64,000 bases of DNA from Eucalyptus grandis. Taxonomy: Eukaryota > Streptophyta > Magnoliopsida > Myrtales > Myrtaceae. The first letter of the stretch is position 1. Each line of letters starts with the position of its first letter. This document shows, piece after piece, positions 16,249 through 26,640 of the stretch. The stretch spans positions 56,055,623 through 56,119,622 of the forward strand of contig NC_052616.1 of the NCBI RefSeq assembly GCF_016545825.1. The letters run 5' to 3'. The notes beneath the pieces are model-generated. The model saw nothing but the letters and a program-made list of their open reading frames with translations. It was not told the origin of the DNA and ran no database searches. The position numbers and the translations under genes are program-made.

Positions 16249-17210
16249 CTAGTGGGAATCTACGATGCTTTGGTGGGAATCTACGATGTTTTGGCAACAG
16301 CAGCGGTCAGGCATGGACGGCGGCTTGTCCGCGGAGGTTGGCCACAGATGACCGACGCCGATGATGCCTGAACGCTTTCGGCCCGCGCCTCCCCCAATGT
16401 CACCACCGGCAGAGTACAAAGTTGAAGAAGGACGAAGAAGAAAATTATCAGCATCACCGGCCAGCCACTCTTCACCGGCCTGTTTTCTTCTCTCACTGGC
16501 TCATAGCGACGCCAACTCTCGTCCTGGCCGTCGTCATCATCGTCCGGCCAGATCTGGTCGGCGTTTGGAGACGGAGACAGATCTGGATGGGCAGCTCGTG
16601 AGCGACGCGGATGCTCGCCCATGGCCATCGTCAGCGTCGTTCCGCCAGATCTGGTCGGCTCAGTCAGCGGCGGCGACTTCGCTGGTGGCGACGGTGGGGG
16701 AGGCGTTGAGGTCAGGCTCAGAGGAAGGGGATGGCGAGATGGGCTTTTCGAGCGAGAGGGACCGGATGCTGACGTCAGAGAACCTGGCGTCAAAGTTGAG
16801 TAGCGGCAGCTGCTAGAGGGCGATGACAGAGAGGGAGGAGTTTGAGGCATTATAAGTGTAGTGGAGGCGAACGTGCAGGTGAGGGAGAGGGCCAGAGGGA
16901 GAAGGAGAGAGAGGAAAGAGAGAAGCGATTGTTGTTGCAGAGAGCGAGCATAGAGAGAGGGGCTACAGAGGAACGAGAATAAGATTAAAAAAAGAAAAAA
17001 TCTAACATGTGAGCTCATTAGAATTAGTGGCTATGGAACATTGACAAGTCCGACGGCAAGATCTTGATTTAAAATAAAGCGCAGACACATGTAAAAAAGA
17101 CATGAGTCGACTCGAAAAGACATGTGAAAAAACAGCAATGTCAAAAGTCAAACACGAAAAAAGAGTGAGACCATGTTTTCGGAGCAACATGAAAAATCTG
17201 CTAGGACTAT
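16249..17210. other. CRK-C intron DNA of unknown origin
   Basis: No recognisable domain is seen. A direct repeat GTGGGAATCTACGATG occurs twice near 16252 and 16273. A long open frame on the minus strand (17018-16281) is mostly Pro/Ser low complexity and I do not regard it as a gene. The DNA is more GC-rich than its surroundings between 16300 and 16850. Confidence 0.4.
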
Positions 17211-18095
17211 GAGGGCGCGTTTGGCAACGATTCTGTTCCCGGGAGCCGATTCTAACTAGAAATGATTATTTTTATTCTGTTCCCGGGAACGATTCGAGTA
17301 AAAAAGCGCGTTTGGTGCTGTTTAAAATTTTGATTCGGAATAGAATTGAATTTTAAATAATTTCTTTATTTTTTTACTTTTTTTCTTTTCTTTTTTTCCT
17401 CTTTTTCTTTTTTATTTCTTTTATTTCTTTTTTTCCCTTTTTTTCTATTCTTCTTCTTCTTCTTCATTTGGCCGGTCGCCGGACCGGCGATCGGCTAGGG
17501 ACGAGGGCCGGCGACGCTCACCGGAGCGTCGCCGGCCCTCGGCGAGGTCGGCTCGTCGGCCGAGCCTCGCCGGCAGCCGAGCGAGGCTCGGCCTCGCCGG
17601 TGGCGGGCGAGCCTCCCAGCGGGCGAGGCTCGCCGCCACCGGCGAGGCTCACCCAGCCCGCCGGTGGCGGGCCGGCCTCGCGGGCCGGGCGAGGCCGGCT
17701 GGCCACCGGCGAGGCTCGGCCTCGCCCAGATCCGCGAGGCCTAGCCTCGCCGGGTGGCTGGGCTTGCCTCCGCGAGCTCGCCGGACCTCACCCGGCTCGG
17801 CGAGCCTCCGCGACCTCGCCGGACCGGAGACCGGCGGCGACCGGCAACCGCCGGCGGCGGCGGGCGGCGGCGGGCGGTGGCGGACGGCGGCGGGCGATGG
17901 TGGATGGCAACCAAGGGTTTTATGTTTTGATTCTTTTCGATTCTCGGACGTAGAGTCAAAATTTTTTTATTCTCAAATCTTGTCCAAAATCGTTCGGGAA
18001 CAAAAAATTTACCAAACGCGATTCTCGTCCCAAACCGATTATGGGAACAAAAATCAGACCGGCACCGTTTGGCACGTTGCCAAACAGGCCCCGAG
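17211..18095. mobile_element. GC-rich TIR element in CRK-C intron 1
   Basis: The left end has GGCGCGTTTGGCAACG and the right end, reverse-complemented, GGCCTGTTTGGCAACG. The trinucleotide GAG lies on both sides (17211-17213, 18093-18095). The plan matches 14390-15302: TIRs, then T-rich and A-rich arms, then a very GC-rich core (17465-17900) full of GCCGG/CGAGG motifs and starting GGCCGGTCGCCGG. No transposase is visible. Open frames in the core on both strands are composition artefacts. Confidence 0.6.
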
Positions 18096-18175
18096 CGGCC
18101 CCACAAATTCACCAGAAATCTCAGTCGCCCCCTTAGATCTGAGTAAACATATTTGGTCTCGATCTGATAATAAAA

Positions 18176-18687
18176 TGATTAATACCTTAAAAAATCTCAA
18201 ACTGGTACACTTGTGACAAATTTACCCCAAACTATATTTTTATCATGAAAAATCCCAAAGTAGTATATCTGTGACAAATTTACCCCGACAAACTATAAAA
18301 AAACCATAAACTGGTACATTTATGACAAATTTACCACAAATTAATTTATTCGATCACAAAAAACCCCAAACTGGTAAATTTGTGACTAATATACCCTCCG
18401 AAAAATTAGATTAATACCACAAAAAAATCACAAAAATTATAAACTATGACAAAAGAGTGTAAAATCCCAAATTGATATACTTGGTCAATTGTCACGTGTT
18501 ATTTAACTTTATAATTTAACAAGAAAATTTAACTAAAACTAATAGAGGGTAAATTTGTCACAAGTGTACCAGTTTAGGGTAAATTTGTCAAAGGTATACC
18601 AGTTTGGGGTTTTTGGTGGTCAAAAAAATAATTTGGGGTAAATTTGTCACAGGTGTACCAGTTTAGGGTTTTTCAAGATATTAACCC
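18176..18687. mobile_element. MULE-like inverted-repeat element with a 10-bp TSD
   Basis: It is flanked by perfect 10-bp direct repeats GATAATAAAA (18166-18175, 18688-18697), a TSD length typical of Mutator-like elements. The ends are inverted: TGATTAATACCTT on the left against GGGTTAATATCTT from the right. Each arm is a tandem series of about 40-60-bp units built on AAACTGGTACACTTGTGAC and AAATTTACCCC, so the whole element is a large imperfect palindrome. It encodes nothing. It lies about 53 bp beyond the exon 1 donor of CRK-C. Confidence 0.75.
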
Positions 18688-19169
18688 GATAATAAAAGGA
18701 AGAGTTAGGACGGGAGAAGACCGATACAAACATACAAGTACCTTTAGGTCCGTTTGCCGGAGGAGGAGGTGGAGGCGCCTTAGCAGGAGGAGGAGACACC
18801 GGCACCGGCAGGGCCGAGGCATTATAAAAGGGGTAGAGCTGGTACCTCACGTTGCAGCTCGGGATGAGCACCCTTCCACCTTGCTTCCCTTGAGGCAGAA
18901 TAGCAATCCCGAACTGGAGGCACTCGACGCATTCTGACGCCGTCAAGTTCGGCGTACACTGCGCAAGTGCGTATAGCTTCTGCGAGCTCGTGAAGTTCGC
19001 CTCTACCGTCGCGACCTTCTTCCCTGACCCGCCAGCTGAAGCCCTCGCGGCGACTTCTTTCAGGGTCTCTCCGAGAAGCTTCATTAACTGGGTTGGGTTG
19101 GTGATGTTCCCCATGTCGTACAAAACCAGATCTAGCGATCGTGTCATGGCCGAGAAGATGGACCGGTTC

Positions 19170-19211
19170 GAGTACCTCAACATTTTTTTTTGGTCGGTGA
19201 GTACCTCAACA
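19170..19211 (-). repeat. 13-bp direct repeat around a 16-bp poly(A)-ended insert in CRK-C exon 1
   Basis: On the minus strand the order is TGTTGAGGTACTC, ACCGACCAAAAAAAAA, TGTTGAGGTACTC. The direct repeats are 19199-19211 and 19170-19182. The 29-bp net gain shifts the reading frame inside the DUF26 region just after NECMLRY. The layout resembles a very short target-primed retroposition scar (TSD plus A-tail). Confidence 0.8.
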
Positions 19212-19604
19212 TGCACTCGTTATACCAGATCGCGGAGACTCGCTGGTTCGGGCATCTTTCGAGATTCTCCTATTTTCCAGTGGATACGCAGTCGCTGCAC
19301 GTGGTGGCGCTAACGTCTCCACGGCAGCGGAAGAGCCCGTAGGCCTGGTCGGGAGGGTTTTGGCCGGTGGTGGCGTTGGCAAAAACGTCGGTGCTATTGG
19401 TGGCGGCGGAGGAGAGGGAAGAGATGAGGGTGTCGAGGTTGGCCTGGTAGGTGGAGCTGGGAGTGAAGAGGGTGGTGTTTGGGCAATCATGATGTAAGTA
19501 AATGGGTGGAGCTTCAGTACTGAAGGAGGAGGAGGAGGAGGAGGGGCGGGAAAGAGAGAGAGAGAGGGAGAGGGAGGGAGGAAGTTAGTGGAGCAAGTCT
19601 TCAT

Positions 19605-20252
19605 GTTTTAGTTTGGCAAAGGTGGATGAATGGATTAGGGTTTGGGATTTGCAGACTTATGGAGGATCGGCATGATTATCCTAAGAATATGAGAAATAGT
19701 GACCGTTTTTAATTTATTATAAGAAAAATAGTTTATTCTGAATCGTAAAACTTTAAATTATAAATAATTATAAATTATTATAAAAACACTTTAAAAAATT
19801 ATGATTCCCAATGAACGATATTCAAAATTGTGATCCTAATAAAATCTTGAGATTATTGAGTAAACCCGGCACTAGATGCGACCGAACAGGGAACAGTTAC
19901 TCCTGTCATAGGGCGCCACGTGGGTGCCACAGTTGTCAGGAGATTTCAAAGACCCTCTCTCTCTCTAGAAGGGTAGGGAAGGGCGAAGAAAAAGAAGCAG
20001 CTTTCAATCTTAAAGGAGGGGACGTTGAAATCTGCTGAAAAGTGGGGCCCATGGGAAGAGGCCGATCGCTATGTAATGCCGGGATGAAACCCATTTTGTT
20101 CTGGCCTCTACCGCACGTTGAATTTCTCTTGACTTATTCCGCCCATGATTCCCGACCATTTTCTCTTTTCAGATCAAACATTTACACTCTATCCCCAACC
20201 CAATATATTGTCCTAAATGATAAAATTATGTTTTCTTTGTTATTCTTTCAAA
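19605..20252. other. 5' flank of CRK-C
   Basis: This is presumably the former promoter and 5' leader of CRK-C. A CT-rich, GA-rich stretch near 19950 is the only visible pattern. No gene or RNA was recognised. Confidence 0.4.
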
Positions 20253-20260
20253 GGGTTTAG

Positions 20261-20971
20261 TAGGGGTGTGCAATAGGAATCGCCCAAATCGGGAACCCGC
20301 CGGTGGTCCGGTTCCCGATTCCAAGGTGGAAACCGGACCGAACTGGACAACCGGACTGAACCAAACTTTTTAATATATAATTTATATACATAGAGTTAAT
20401 AAAATATATAAATATGATAACTTATTGCAACAAAAATTGCAATTAAAGTTATTAACCTCTTATGGCCAAGAGACCATTAAAATCATTTTTGTTACTCTTT
20501 TATTTATAGAAAAATTTTCCTTGTTAGTTTCATCTTCTACTCGATGTGGGACTAAAGCTCCAAGAGTCCCACATCGACTAAACATTCAAAGAGCAGAAGA
20601 GGGATTGTTTATAAAATTTAAGCCAAGCACAACTTTTAACCAAATTGTTCATGGCCTTCATGGTTAAAGTTAAGTGTGAAACACACGAAATGTGAATCGC
20701 ACAAGTGAAATTTGAATATTTTGCGTGATTAATTTTGTTGAATCGCCCAAGAACTAAATTGGATTGATCGATATGGAGCGCGGTCACTTTTTAGTACAAA
20801 AAAGTAGAGCCGATTATGTTGGATTGGACTGGAACCGATGGTCAAGTCCGGTTCTCGATCCTAGGACCAAATGGTCCAATCCACGTTTCGCAATTTTGGG
20901 AACGGGTGCTCCCAGTCACGGTTCCCAGTTCCAAGGTGGAATTGGACCGAACCAAGAACCGATCACCCCTA
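20261..20971. mobile_element. Non-autonomous hAT-like element, 711 bp, TSD GGGTTTAG
   Basis: Perfect 8-bp duplications GGGTTTAG lie at 20253-20260 and 20972-20979. The element starts TAGGGGTG and ends CACCCCTA, a perfect 8-bp TIR of hAT type. Subterminal regions near both ends are rich in CCGGTTCC/GGAACCGG-like words. No transposase frame is present. Confidence 0.88.
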
Positions 20972-20979
20972 GGGTTTAG

Positions 20980-21369
20980 CTTTCGTGAGTTTACCGCATA
21001 TGTGCCTTGGCAATTAATTTGGGAAGTTTTACATTCCGATTTTCTAAAATAAATCCACGAGAGCACCGTTACAAATATAGCATAATAGTAACACTAGGCT
21101 AGGGGACTCTTGTTCCAAAGGGTTCTCCTTTCTAATTTGGGAAGTTTTACATTCCGAGAACAACTTTCGATTTTTGTTTATAACAAAGAAGTAGAAAATC
21201 CGCTGCCAACTTTTCAAATGCTGGCCTAGAATAAAACGAGAAACAAAACTTGCCGAGAAAGGCTCTTGGTACAAAGCTGTTGCTGATTTGTTAATGTCAA
21301 GTGGGAATATAACACTGGAATCCATGGTCCCACAATGAAAACAAATTTCAAACGCTTGTCTGTATTGAT
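20980..21369. repeat. Spacer with a 25-bp direct repeat
   Basis: The word TAATTTGGGAAGTTTTACAT (and five more identical bases) occurs at 21015-21039 and again at 21133-21157, 93 bp apart. It could be an internal duplication or a long TSD. No coding sequence is seen. Confidence 0.6.
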
Positions 21370-22045
21370 TAGAGGTGTGCAACCGGATTAGACAGCCTGA
21401 AAAACAAATCTGGGAACCTGTTCTCATTGGAATCGGTCCCAGTTGGAACTAATCTAGGAACATGTTCCAATTGAATACCGACCCAAGAGCTGGATCGAAC
21501 TACCGTGTTTTGGAATCAGTTTCGGAACTAGTTTTATAAGCTAAAAAGCTAAAACCCTAATTTTGTTTCCCATAAATTCTAACCTTTGCACTTCTTTGTC
21601 CTTCATCGAAACTCCTCACTTATCTTTCCTCTTCCCCTAAATTTTTATGGATGAATGGGGAATGGAGTTTTATAATTTATATTTTATGTTACATGTTCTT
21701 TTTATTATTTATAATTGTATGTGACCATGTGTTCATCTTACGGATTGTTGTTTTTGGCTAATAAGGATTTATGTTGTTCATCTTTTACTTGGAATAATTT
21801 TGTTGCTCACGGCTTCATATGACTTTAGTGTAAATATATATATATAAAAATATATATATATATATATATATGAATAAAAAAAGGAACCCAAAAAAAAAAA
21901 AAAAAAGTTCTTAGATAGTAGACCCTAAAATCCAACTAGAAAAATAAAGAAGGTTCTAAGGTCCAAAAATTAGGAATCGATTATAACAAGGTAGGTTCTA
22001 GGTTCTAGCTCTAGAAGCTATCCATCTTGAAACCGATCACTCCTA
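21370..22045. mobile_element. Older hAT-like element related to 20261-20971
   Basis: The ends are TAGAGGTGTGCAACCGG on the left and, reverse-complemented, TAGGAGTGATCGG on the right, the same pattern as the neighbouring hAT-like element. Flanks GTATTGAT (21362-21369) and ATACTGAT (22046-22053) agree at 6 of 8 positions, as expected for an aged TSD. An (AT)n tract lies near 21835-21870. Confidence 0.7.
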
Positions 22046-22109
22046 ATACTGATCAAACAAAACTATTTATTGATCAAAAGACAATAAATAATAAATGTCA
22101 GACAAGTTA

Positions 22110-23039
22110 AAACCTCCAAAAAATGTAACATTTCTAGAAAATATTTTCTAGAATGTCATTTTCCAGAAAAATATAATTATTTTCTAATGTTCTATCGAAA
22201 CCTAAAAAGAAGCAAAAAGTATTTTCCGCCGTTTGGTGAGGAAATTTTCTTTTTCTTTCATGCACTCTTTTTCAATATATTTTATTATTTTATTTTAAAA
22301 TAAAATTTTAATTATTTTTATATTTTAATTATTTTTTATATTTTAAAAAATTGATCTTAAAATTATATTATATTATTCGCTTTTTTTTTTTTTTTCTTTG
22401 CTTTTGTCTTCTTATTCTTCATTCGGTCGCTAGCCACGGCAACAATGATGGTCGGTGACTAGCCAAAGGCAAGCCTAAGCTTGCTTAACACTGGTGAGCA
22501 AGCTTGAGCTCACCGCTCGCCAATCTGGCGAGAGATGAGGTTGCTGCTCACCAAGCTCGCCAATTTGGCAAGTGGTAAGCCAGATCAATGAGCTTAGAGC
22601 CGTAGCTCACCGTTGCTCAAGCAAGCAGCAAGCTAAGGCTTAAGCTCATCGTTGATCAGGTGAGCGATGAGCTAGGGCTCAAGCTCGACACTTGCCTGGC
22701 TTGTCGCTGATTGAGTGAGCAGCGAGCCTTAAGCTCACTTGAGGCTAGCGAGCTCTAGGCTCGCCTGTGGCCGGTCACGCAACAACCGACCAAGAACTAA
22801 AAAAAGAAAAGAAAAATAATTAAAAATTCAAATTAAAAAAAAAAGAAAAAGAAAAAAAGATGAGAAAGTTTAACATGGTTTTGAGATAAGAGAAAAGTAA
22901 ATGAGGAAAATGTCTTCTACTCTCTCAAAAGTGGAAAACATTTTCCCTTATCTTAGAAAAATTTTCTCCTTTCATGAAAAACATTTTCTCCAACTAATTC
23001 ATTTTCCATGAAACGAATATTGAAAAATTTGAAAAAGAA
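22110..23039. mobile_element. Left part of a TIR element split by the Ogre insertion
   Basis: It has the same plan as 14390-15302 and 17211-18095: an AAAATATTTTCT-rich end, T-rich arm, a core beginning GGTCGCTAGCC with GAGC/GCTC words, an A-rich arm, and a terminal ATTTTCCATGAAACGAAT. The Ogre element is inserted at 23040 with TSD AAGAA. The last ~45 bp of this element continue at 59818-59862 (TTTTCCGTGAAATAAACGAAG). The left boundary is approximate. Confidence 0.6.
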
Positions 23040-25973
23040 TGTTGTGACCAAAATTTTCAGGTTTAAACCACCTAGGGTTTGGCTAATGGATTGTTAAGCC
23101 TAGACACTAATGGATTGGGCTCTTTCAAGCCCATACTAATTCGCGACTTAGGTTCAAGTTCTTAACATGTAATTGGTTTTTAACTAGGAGTCACCACTAA
23201 TATATTTTTGGTGGGTTGATTAGAAACCCAAGTAAAGTAATGGGAGATTCACTTTACTCCTACAAATCAAAGATTTGGGTACGGGGACTAGATTACGCTA
23301 GATTTCTCTAATGCCCTTTCGGTACCATTTCTTTTATTTAAAAAAAAAAGGTTTTGCAGGCAGCTTGAATTGATTTTAAACAATTTCTCTAACATGTGAG
23401 GTGATCATGAGGGTACGCAAACCACCAATTTAACATCCAAGTTAAGCAATAAATAAATTGTAGGACTTATCTCATATCAATGAAACGTCTGCAATGTTAA
23501 ATTAAAATCCACATCAACAATTCTAGATATGATTTCTAATTAACAATCAATTACTCAATTTTTGTTTTCTCTTCTTCAACGAGAATATAGTCCATATGCA
23601 ATGCAATGCTTCTAATCTAATATGAAATGATATGGCATGGTAATATGTCCTAAACTATATGAATGAGTAAATTTTTTTGTGATTTCTTAATGAACATGCA
23701 ATAATTAAATATGCAATCTAAATTATCAAAAATGACTCAATTCTAATGACGTGCATCAATGCAATGACGTACAAGATTATTTTAACTAAAATGACATGCA
23801 ACATGCAATTTAATATGTGAGCTATATGTCACGTGACATTTATTAAATAACCTAATCTAATGACGGACAATTTCTAATTAAATGAACCTAGCAACAATCA
23901 CTAAATGACGTGCATTTTATGGACATAATTCTATATGACGTGTACATGATTTTTTATTCTAAAAATGCAATCTATCCTAGAAATTGCAACTAATTTATCC
24001 TAAGAGAATTTTTTTTTTTTTTTATGAAATGCAAAACAAAACTATCTAGATTAAAATTCTATCCAGCTTATATTAAAGATCGGGTCAGATTAAATCCTAA
24101 TTTAAACTAAGATATTCTCTTAACCTAGCAAGCTCTAACCTAAGATGCAAAAATTAATCTAAACTTAAAATGAAACATGCAATTTATTCTAATATGCCAT
24201 GACGTGCAAAAAATGCTCTAATTCTTTTTTTTTCTTTTATGAAATTCGAAATTAAGATTAAACATGCAATTCAAATAAAAAAACTAACATCTTAAATGAA
24301 CGCACTTTCTTTTTATTTTTTTATTTTTTTATGATTCAAAATAAAATCCATATTCTAAATATGCAAGATAAAAAAAAAAAAAAAAAAAAACCTAATCCTA
24401 ATTCAGATTTTTTTTTTGATTTCTTTTTCCTTTTACGAAAATAAAACTAACTCAAACACCACAACATCAAATCAAGCAAGATAATGTTGATATCCAAAAA
24501 TTGGCGAACCATATCTCGCACATGAGATCAGGTTGACCAATTTTAAAATTAAATCACGAATCGAATCTCGGGCGTGAGATTGGATTGTCGATTTTTGTCG
24601 ATTTTTGTAAGAGATTGCGAGTCGAATTTCAGGCACAAAAATTGGACTGTCAATCCCTAGCTTGAGGGACTATTTCATATTGGAATATCAATCATATATT
24701 AAGGAACAATTCTGCTAAAATAGAATATTAAAGAAAAAAAAAGAGAAAAACTACCTAATTTGATTTTTCTTCTTCACTTTTTTCGAGCACGGCTTGCTCG
24801 CGGGTCTCGAAAGGCAGCAGATCAATCAGTCCAGCAAAGGGGAACTCCGGTAAGGGCGGCAGTAGACATAGCTAGTCACGGGTCAGACGGGACAGGGGTG
24901 GCACGGGCGAAGCCACCAGTGTTCGGGCAACGGCAAAGAGGATGCAGCAGGCGGGTGGAGACGAGTAGTGACGATGGCTCCGTCGGACTGGTGCAACGCT
25001 CAATAGCGACGGTAGCTTCGTGTGCACGGTAGAGGCAACACCAGGTTGTCGGATCGCTGGATCTGCGGAGTCGGGTCACTGGTTGGAGGGTGCAATGGTC
25101 GGATCTAATTGCAGGAGCGGAGCTACTGCTAGGGTGGTTGCAACAGATCACTGGCAAAGACAAGGCTGCGTTGCTGCGTCTAGGCAGAAGGTTCGGGCAG
25201 CAGAAGAGGTCGCCAGCGAGTTGGGGGCGAGATCGGTGGAGCGGCGGTGGTGTTGGGGAAGGACGGCGGAGGTCGCAACCGGAGCGGGGAATGCCGGGTC
25301 TTGGGTCGCGAGCAGATCTAAGCACGGGCGTCGAGGAGCACCGTAGGCGTCGGCGAGGGCTGAGGTGGAGCAACAAGACCGTCGGTGCAGCGTGGCGGCG
25401 GCGAGCGGACCAGCGAAGTGGCGAGGTGCGGTGTGTCTGGCGTCACGGTACCGGCACAGCAGCCGGACGAAGCCGGCTGGCGTGTTCGAGCTTCTCCCTC
25501 GCGAAGAAGACGATGCGGTGGCCTCTTTTTCTTTCTCTCTCTCTCTCTCTTCTCTTACGTCACTTTCACTCTCTTTTCTCTCACCTGTCTTCTCTGCTGC
25601 AGGCTTTCGTGTTTTTTCTCTTTTTCTCTTCTTTCCACAAAGAGAACCCCCTTTTCCGAAGCCTTGCCCCCTATTTATGGAGTGAAAACCTAGTTTGTTC
25701 TACCTACAAAGATTTGCATATATTGACCTAATCGCTATGGATCATCCTTCGAAACGGAGAGATGTGCTCAACAAGAAAATAGCCGCAAATTCTTTATGAA
25801 GATTTTTTAAGATAATTCACTCAACTTTTGATATGGCTTCATTATCCAAAATCTTTCAAAATCTCTTTCCTCAACAAAATATTTTTAACAACTTTTAAAA
25901 GATAAGTTAAATATTATTGTTACCATAATGTAAACAAATAAAAATAAAAATAGTTAAAATTTAGGTGTCAACA
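23040..25973 (-). mobile_element. Left (3') LTR of the Ogre-like element, 2934 bp
   Basis: It runs TGTTGTGACC to GGTGTCAACA and is matched by the split right LTR (46909-47778 plus 57747-59817). AAGAA precedes it (23035-23039) and follows the right LTR (59818-59822). A TATA-like CATAAATAG lies on the minus strand near 25671-25679, followed downstream by a GC-rich stretch to about 24790. The open frames in that stretch look non-coding. By eye the two LTRs differ by several per cent, so the insertion is not recent. Position 23908-23912 (ACGTG) shows the empty site of the Sire-II insertion. Confidence 0.92.
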
Positions 25974-25986
25974 GCTGCCCCTCTTT
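25974..25986 (-). other. Polypurine tract of the Ogre-like element
   Basis: The minus strand reads AAAGAGGGGCAGC directly before the 3' LTR start TGTTGACACC. This is the expected plus-strand primer site and fixes the element's orientation as minus. Confidence 0.85.
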
Positions 25987-26204
25987 GAAGGTGAACTCGC
26001 AGAGGTTGCCTTCAAAGACAAATTGAGACCTAAATTTTGACATGCAAATGCACTAAATGACCTTTTAAAAAAAAAATGAATCCCATTTTGAAATGCAATT
26101 TATATGATGCATGGAAATGCTAATGCAGATGATAAAGGAACCTACTTGGAATGACTTACTTTCAAGGAGGGTAAAGTGATTCAAGATAGTTGGTGTTACA
26201 TGTT

Positions 26205-26640
26205 CAGGACCCGTACCATTCTACGGTCGCCTAGAATAGTAACATGGCTTTGTAAAGAGACTACTTTCCCATGAGTTGTACCATTTTACGGTCGCCCTAG
26301 TATGGCAGTGTTTGATTGTGTCTAGGACCCGTACCATTCTACGGTCGCCTAAACAGGGATTACCTTCCAGGACCCGTACCATTCTACGGTCGCCTAAATG
26401 GGGATTCACTTTCTATGACCCGTACCATTCTTCAGTCGCCTAAATAAGGAATAGGTGTTGTCGAGGACTTGTACCATTCTACGGTCGCCTTAACGGAAAA
26501 TTGATTTTTTTAGGACCTGTACCATTCTACAGTCACTTGAATGGGGAAATTGCTTTTCTAGGACCCAAACCATTCTTCGATCGCCTAATGTTGCAGCATA
26601 GATTATCTGACCAGGCCCCGAACCTTTCTTCGGTCGCCTT
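26205..26640 (-). repeat. Nine-unit tandem repeat in the Ogre 3' untranslated region
   Basis: The core CCGTACCATTCTACGGTCGC and variants recur nine times, at 26211, 26276, 26329, 26374, 26420, 26469, 26517, 26565 and 26618. Spacing is about 45-53 bp except the first (65 bp). The core is a small palindrome, CCGTA-CCATTC-TACGG. Tat-lineage elements are known to carry tandem arrays in this position. I see no coding sense in the array. Confidence 0.92.

Larger units (their letters stand above)
13018..19604 (-). pseudogene. CRK-C: decayed cysteine-rich receptor-like kinase with transposon-filled introns
   Basis: Exon 1 (19604-18742, donor GT at 18741-18740) carries both DUF26 domains (CRGDVSATTCSDC; CTPNLTASECVEC). 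The membrane exon is recognisable at about 15680-15561 (ITVGVPIGECVLLFISCCCF, then a basic WRKATK stop-transfer). Kinase exons are at 15437-15312, about 14291-14090, about 13895-13665, about 13580-13430 and about 13335-13018. Defects: a frameshift in the CT/CCT tract after the start; TAG at 19270-19272; a 29-bp frameshifting insertion near 19183; stops at 14106-14108, 13868-13870, 13832-13834 and 13796-13798; DFG changed to DFI; and an AC in place of the last acceptor AG (13337-13336). Intron 1 has grown to about 3 kb by insertion of at least three mobile elements. It is certainly a pseudogene. Confidence 0.9.

Noticed and set aside
16281..17018. 245-codon open frame on the minus strand in CRK-C intron 1
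   Set aside because: It is mostly Pro/Ser-rich low complexity, with no domain, no homologue in the window and an overlapping open frame on the other strand. A GC-rich intron segment explains it.
17445..18216. Several overlapping Arg/Gly/Pro-rich open frames on both strands
   Set aside because: They fall in the GC-rich core of a TIR element. All six frames are open because stop codons are rare at this composition.
24760..25731. Long open frames on both strands inside the left Ogre LTR, repeated at 58599-59577
   Set aside because: They lie in the GC-rich transcribed part of an LTR. The frames are not kept between the two LTR copies and contain simple repeats.
26205..26640. Regular repeats that might suggest a CRISPR array
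   Set aside because: Plant nuclear DNA, imperfect units, uneven spacing and a place inside an Ogre 3'UTR all argue for a tandem repeat.
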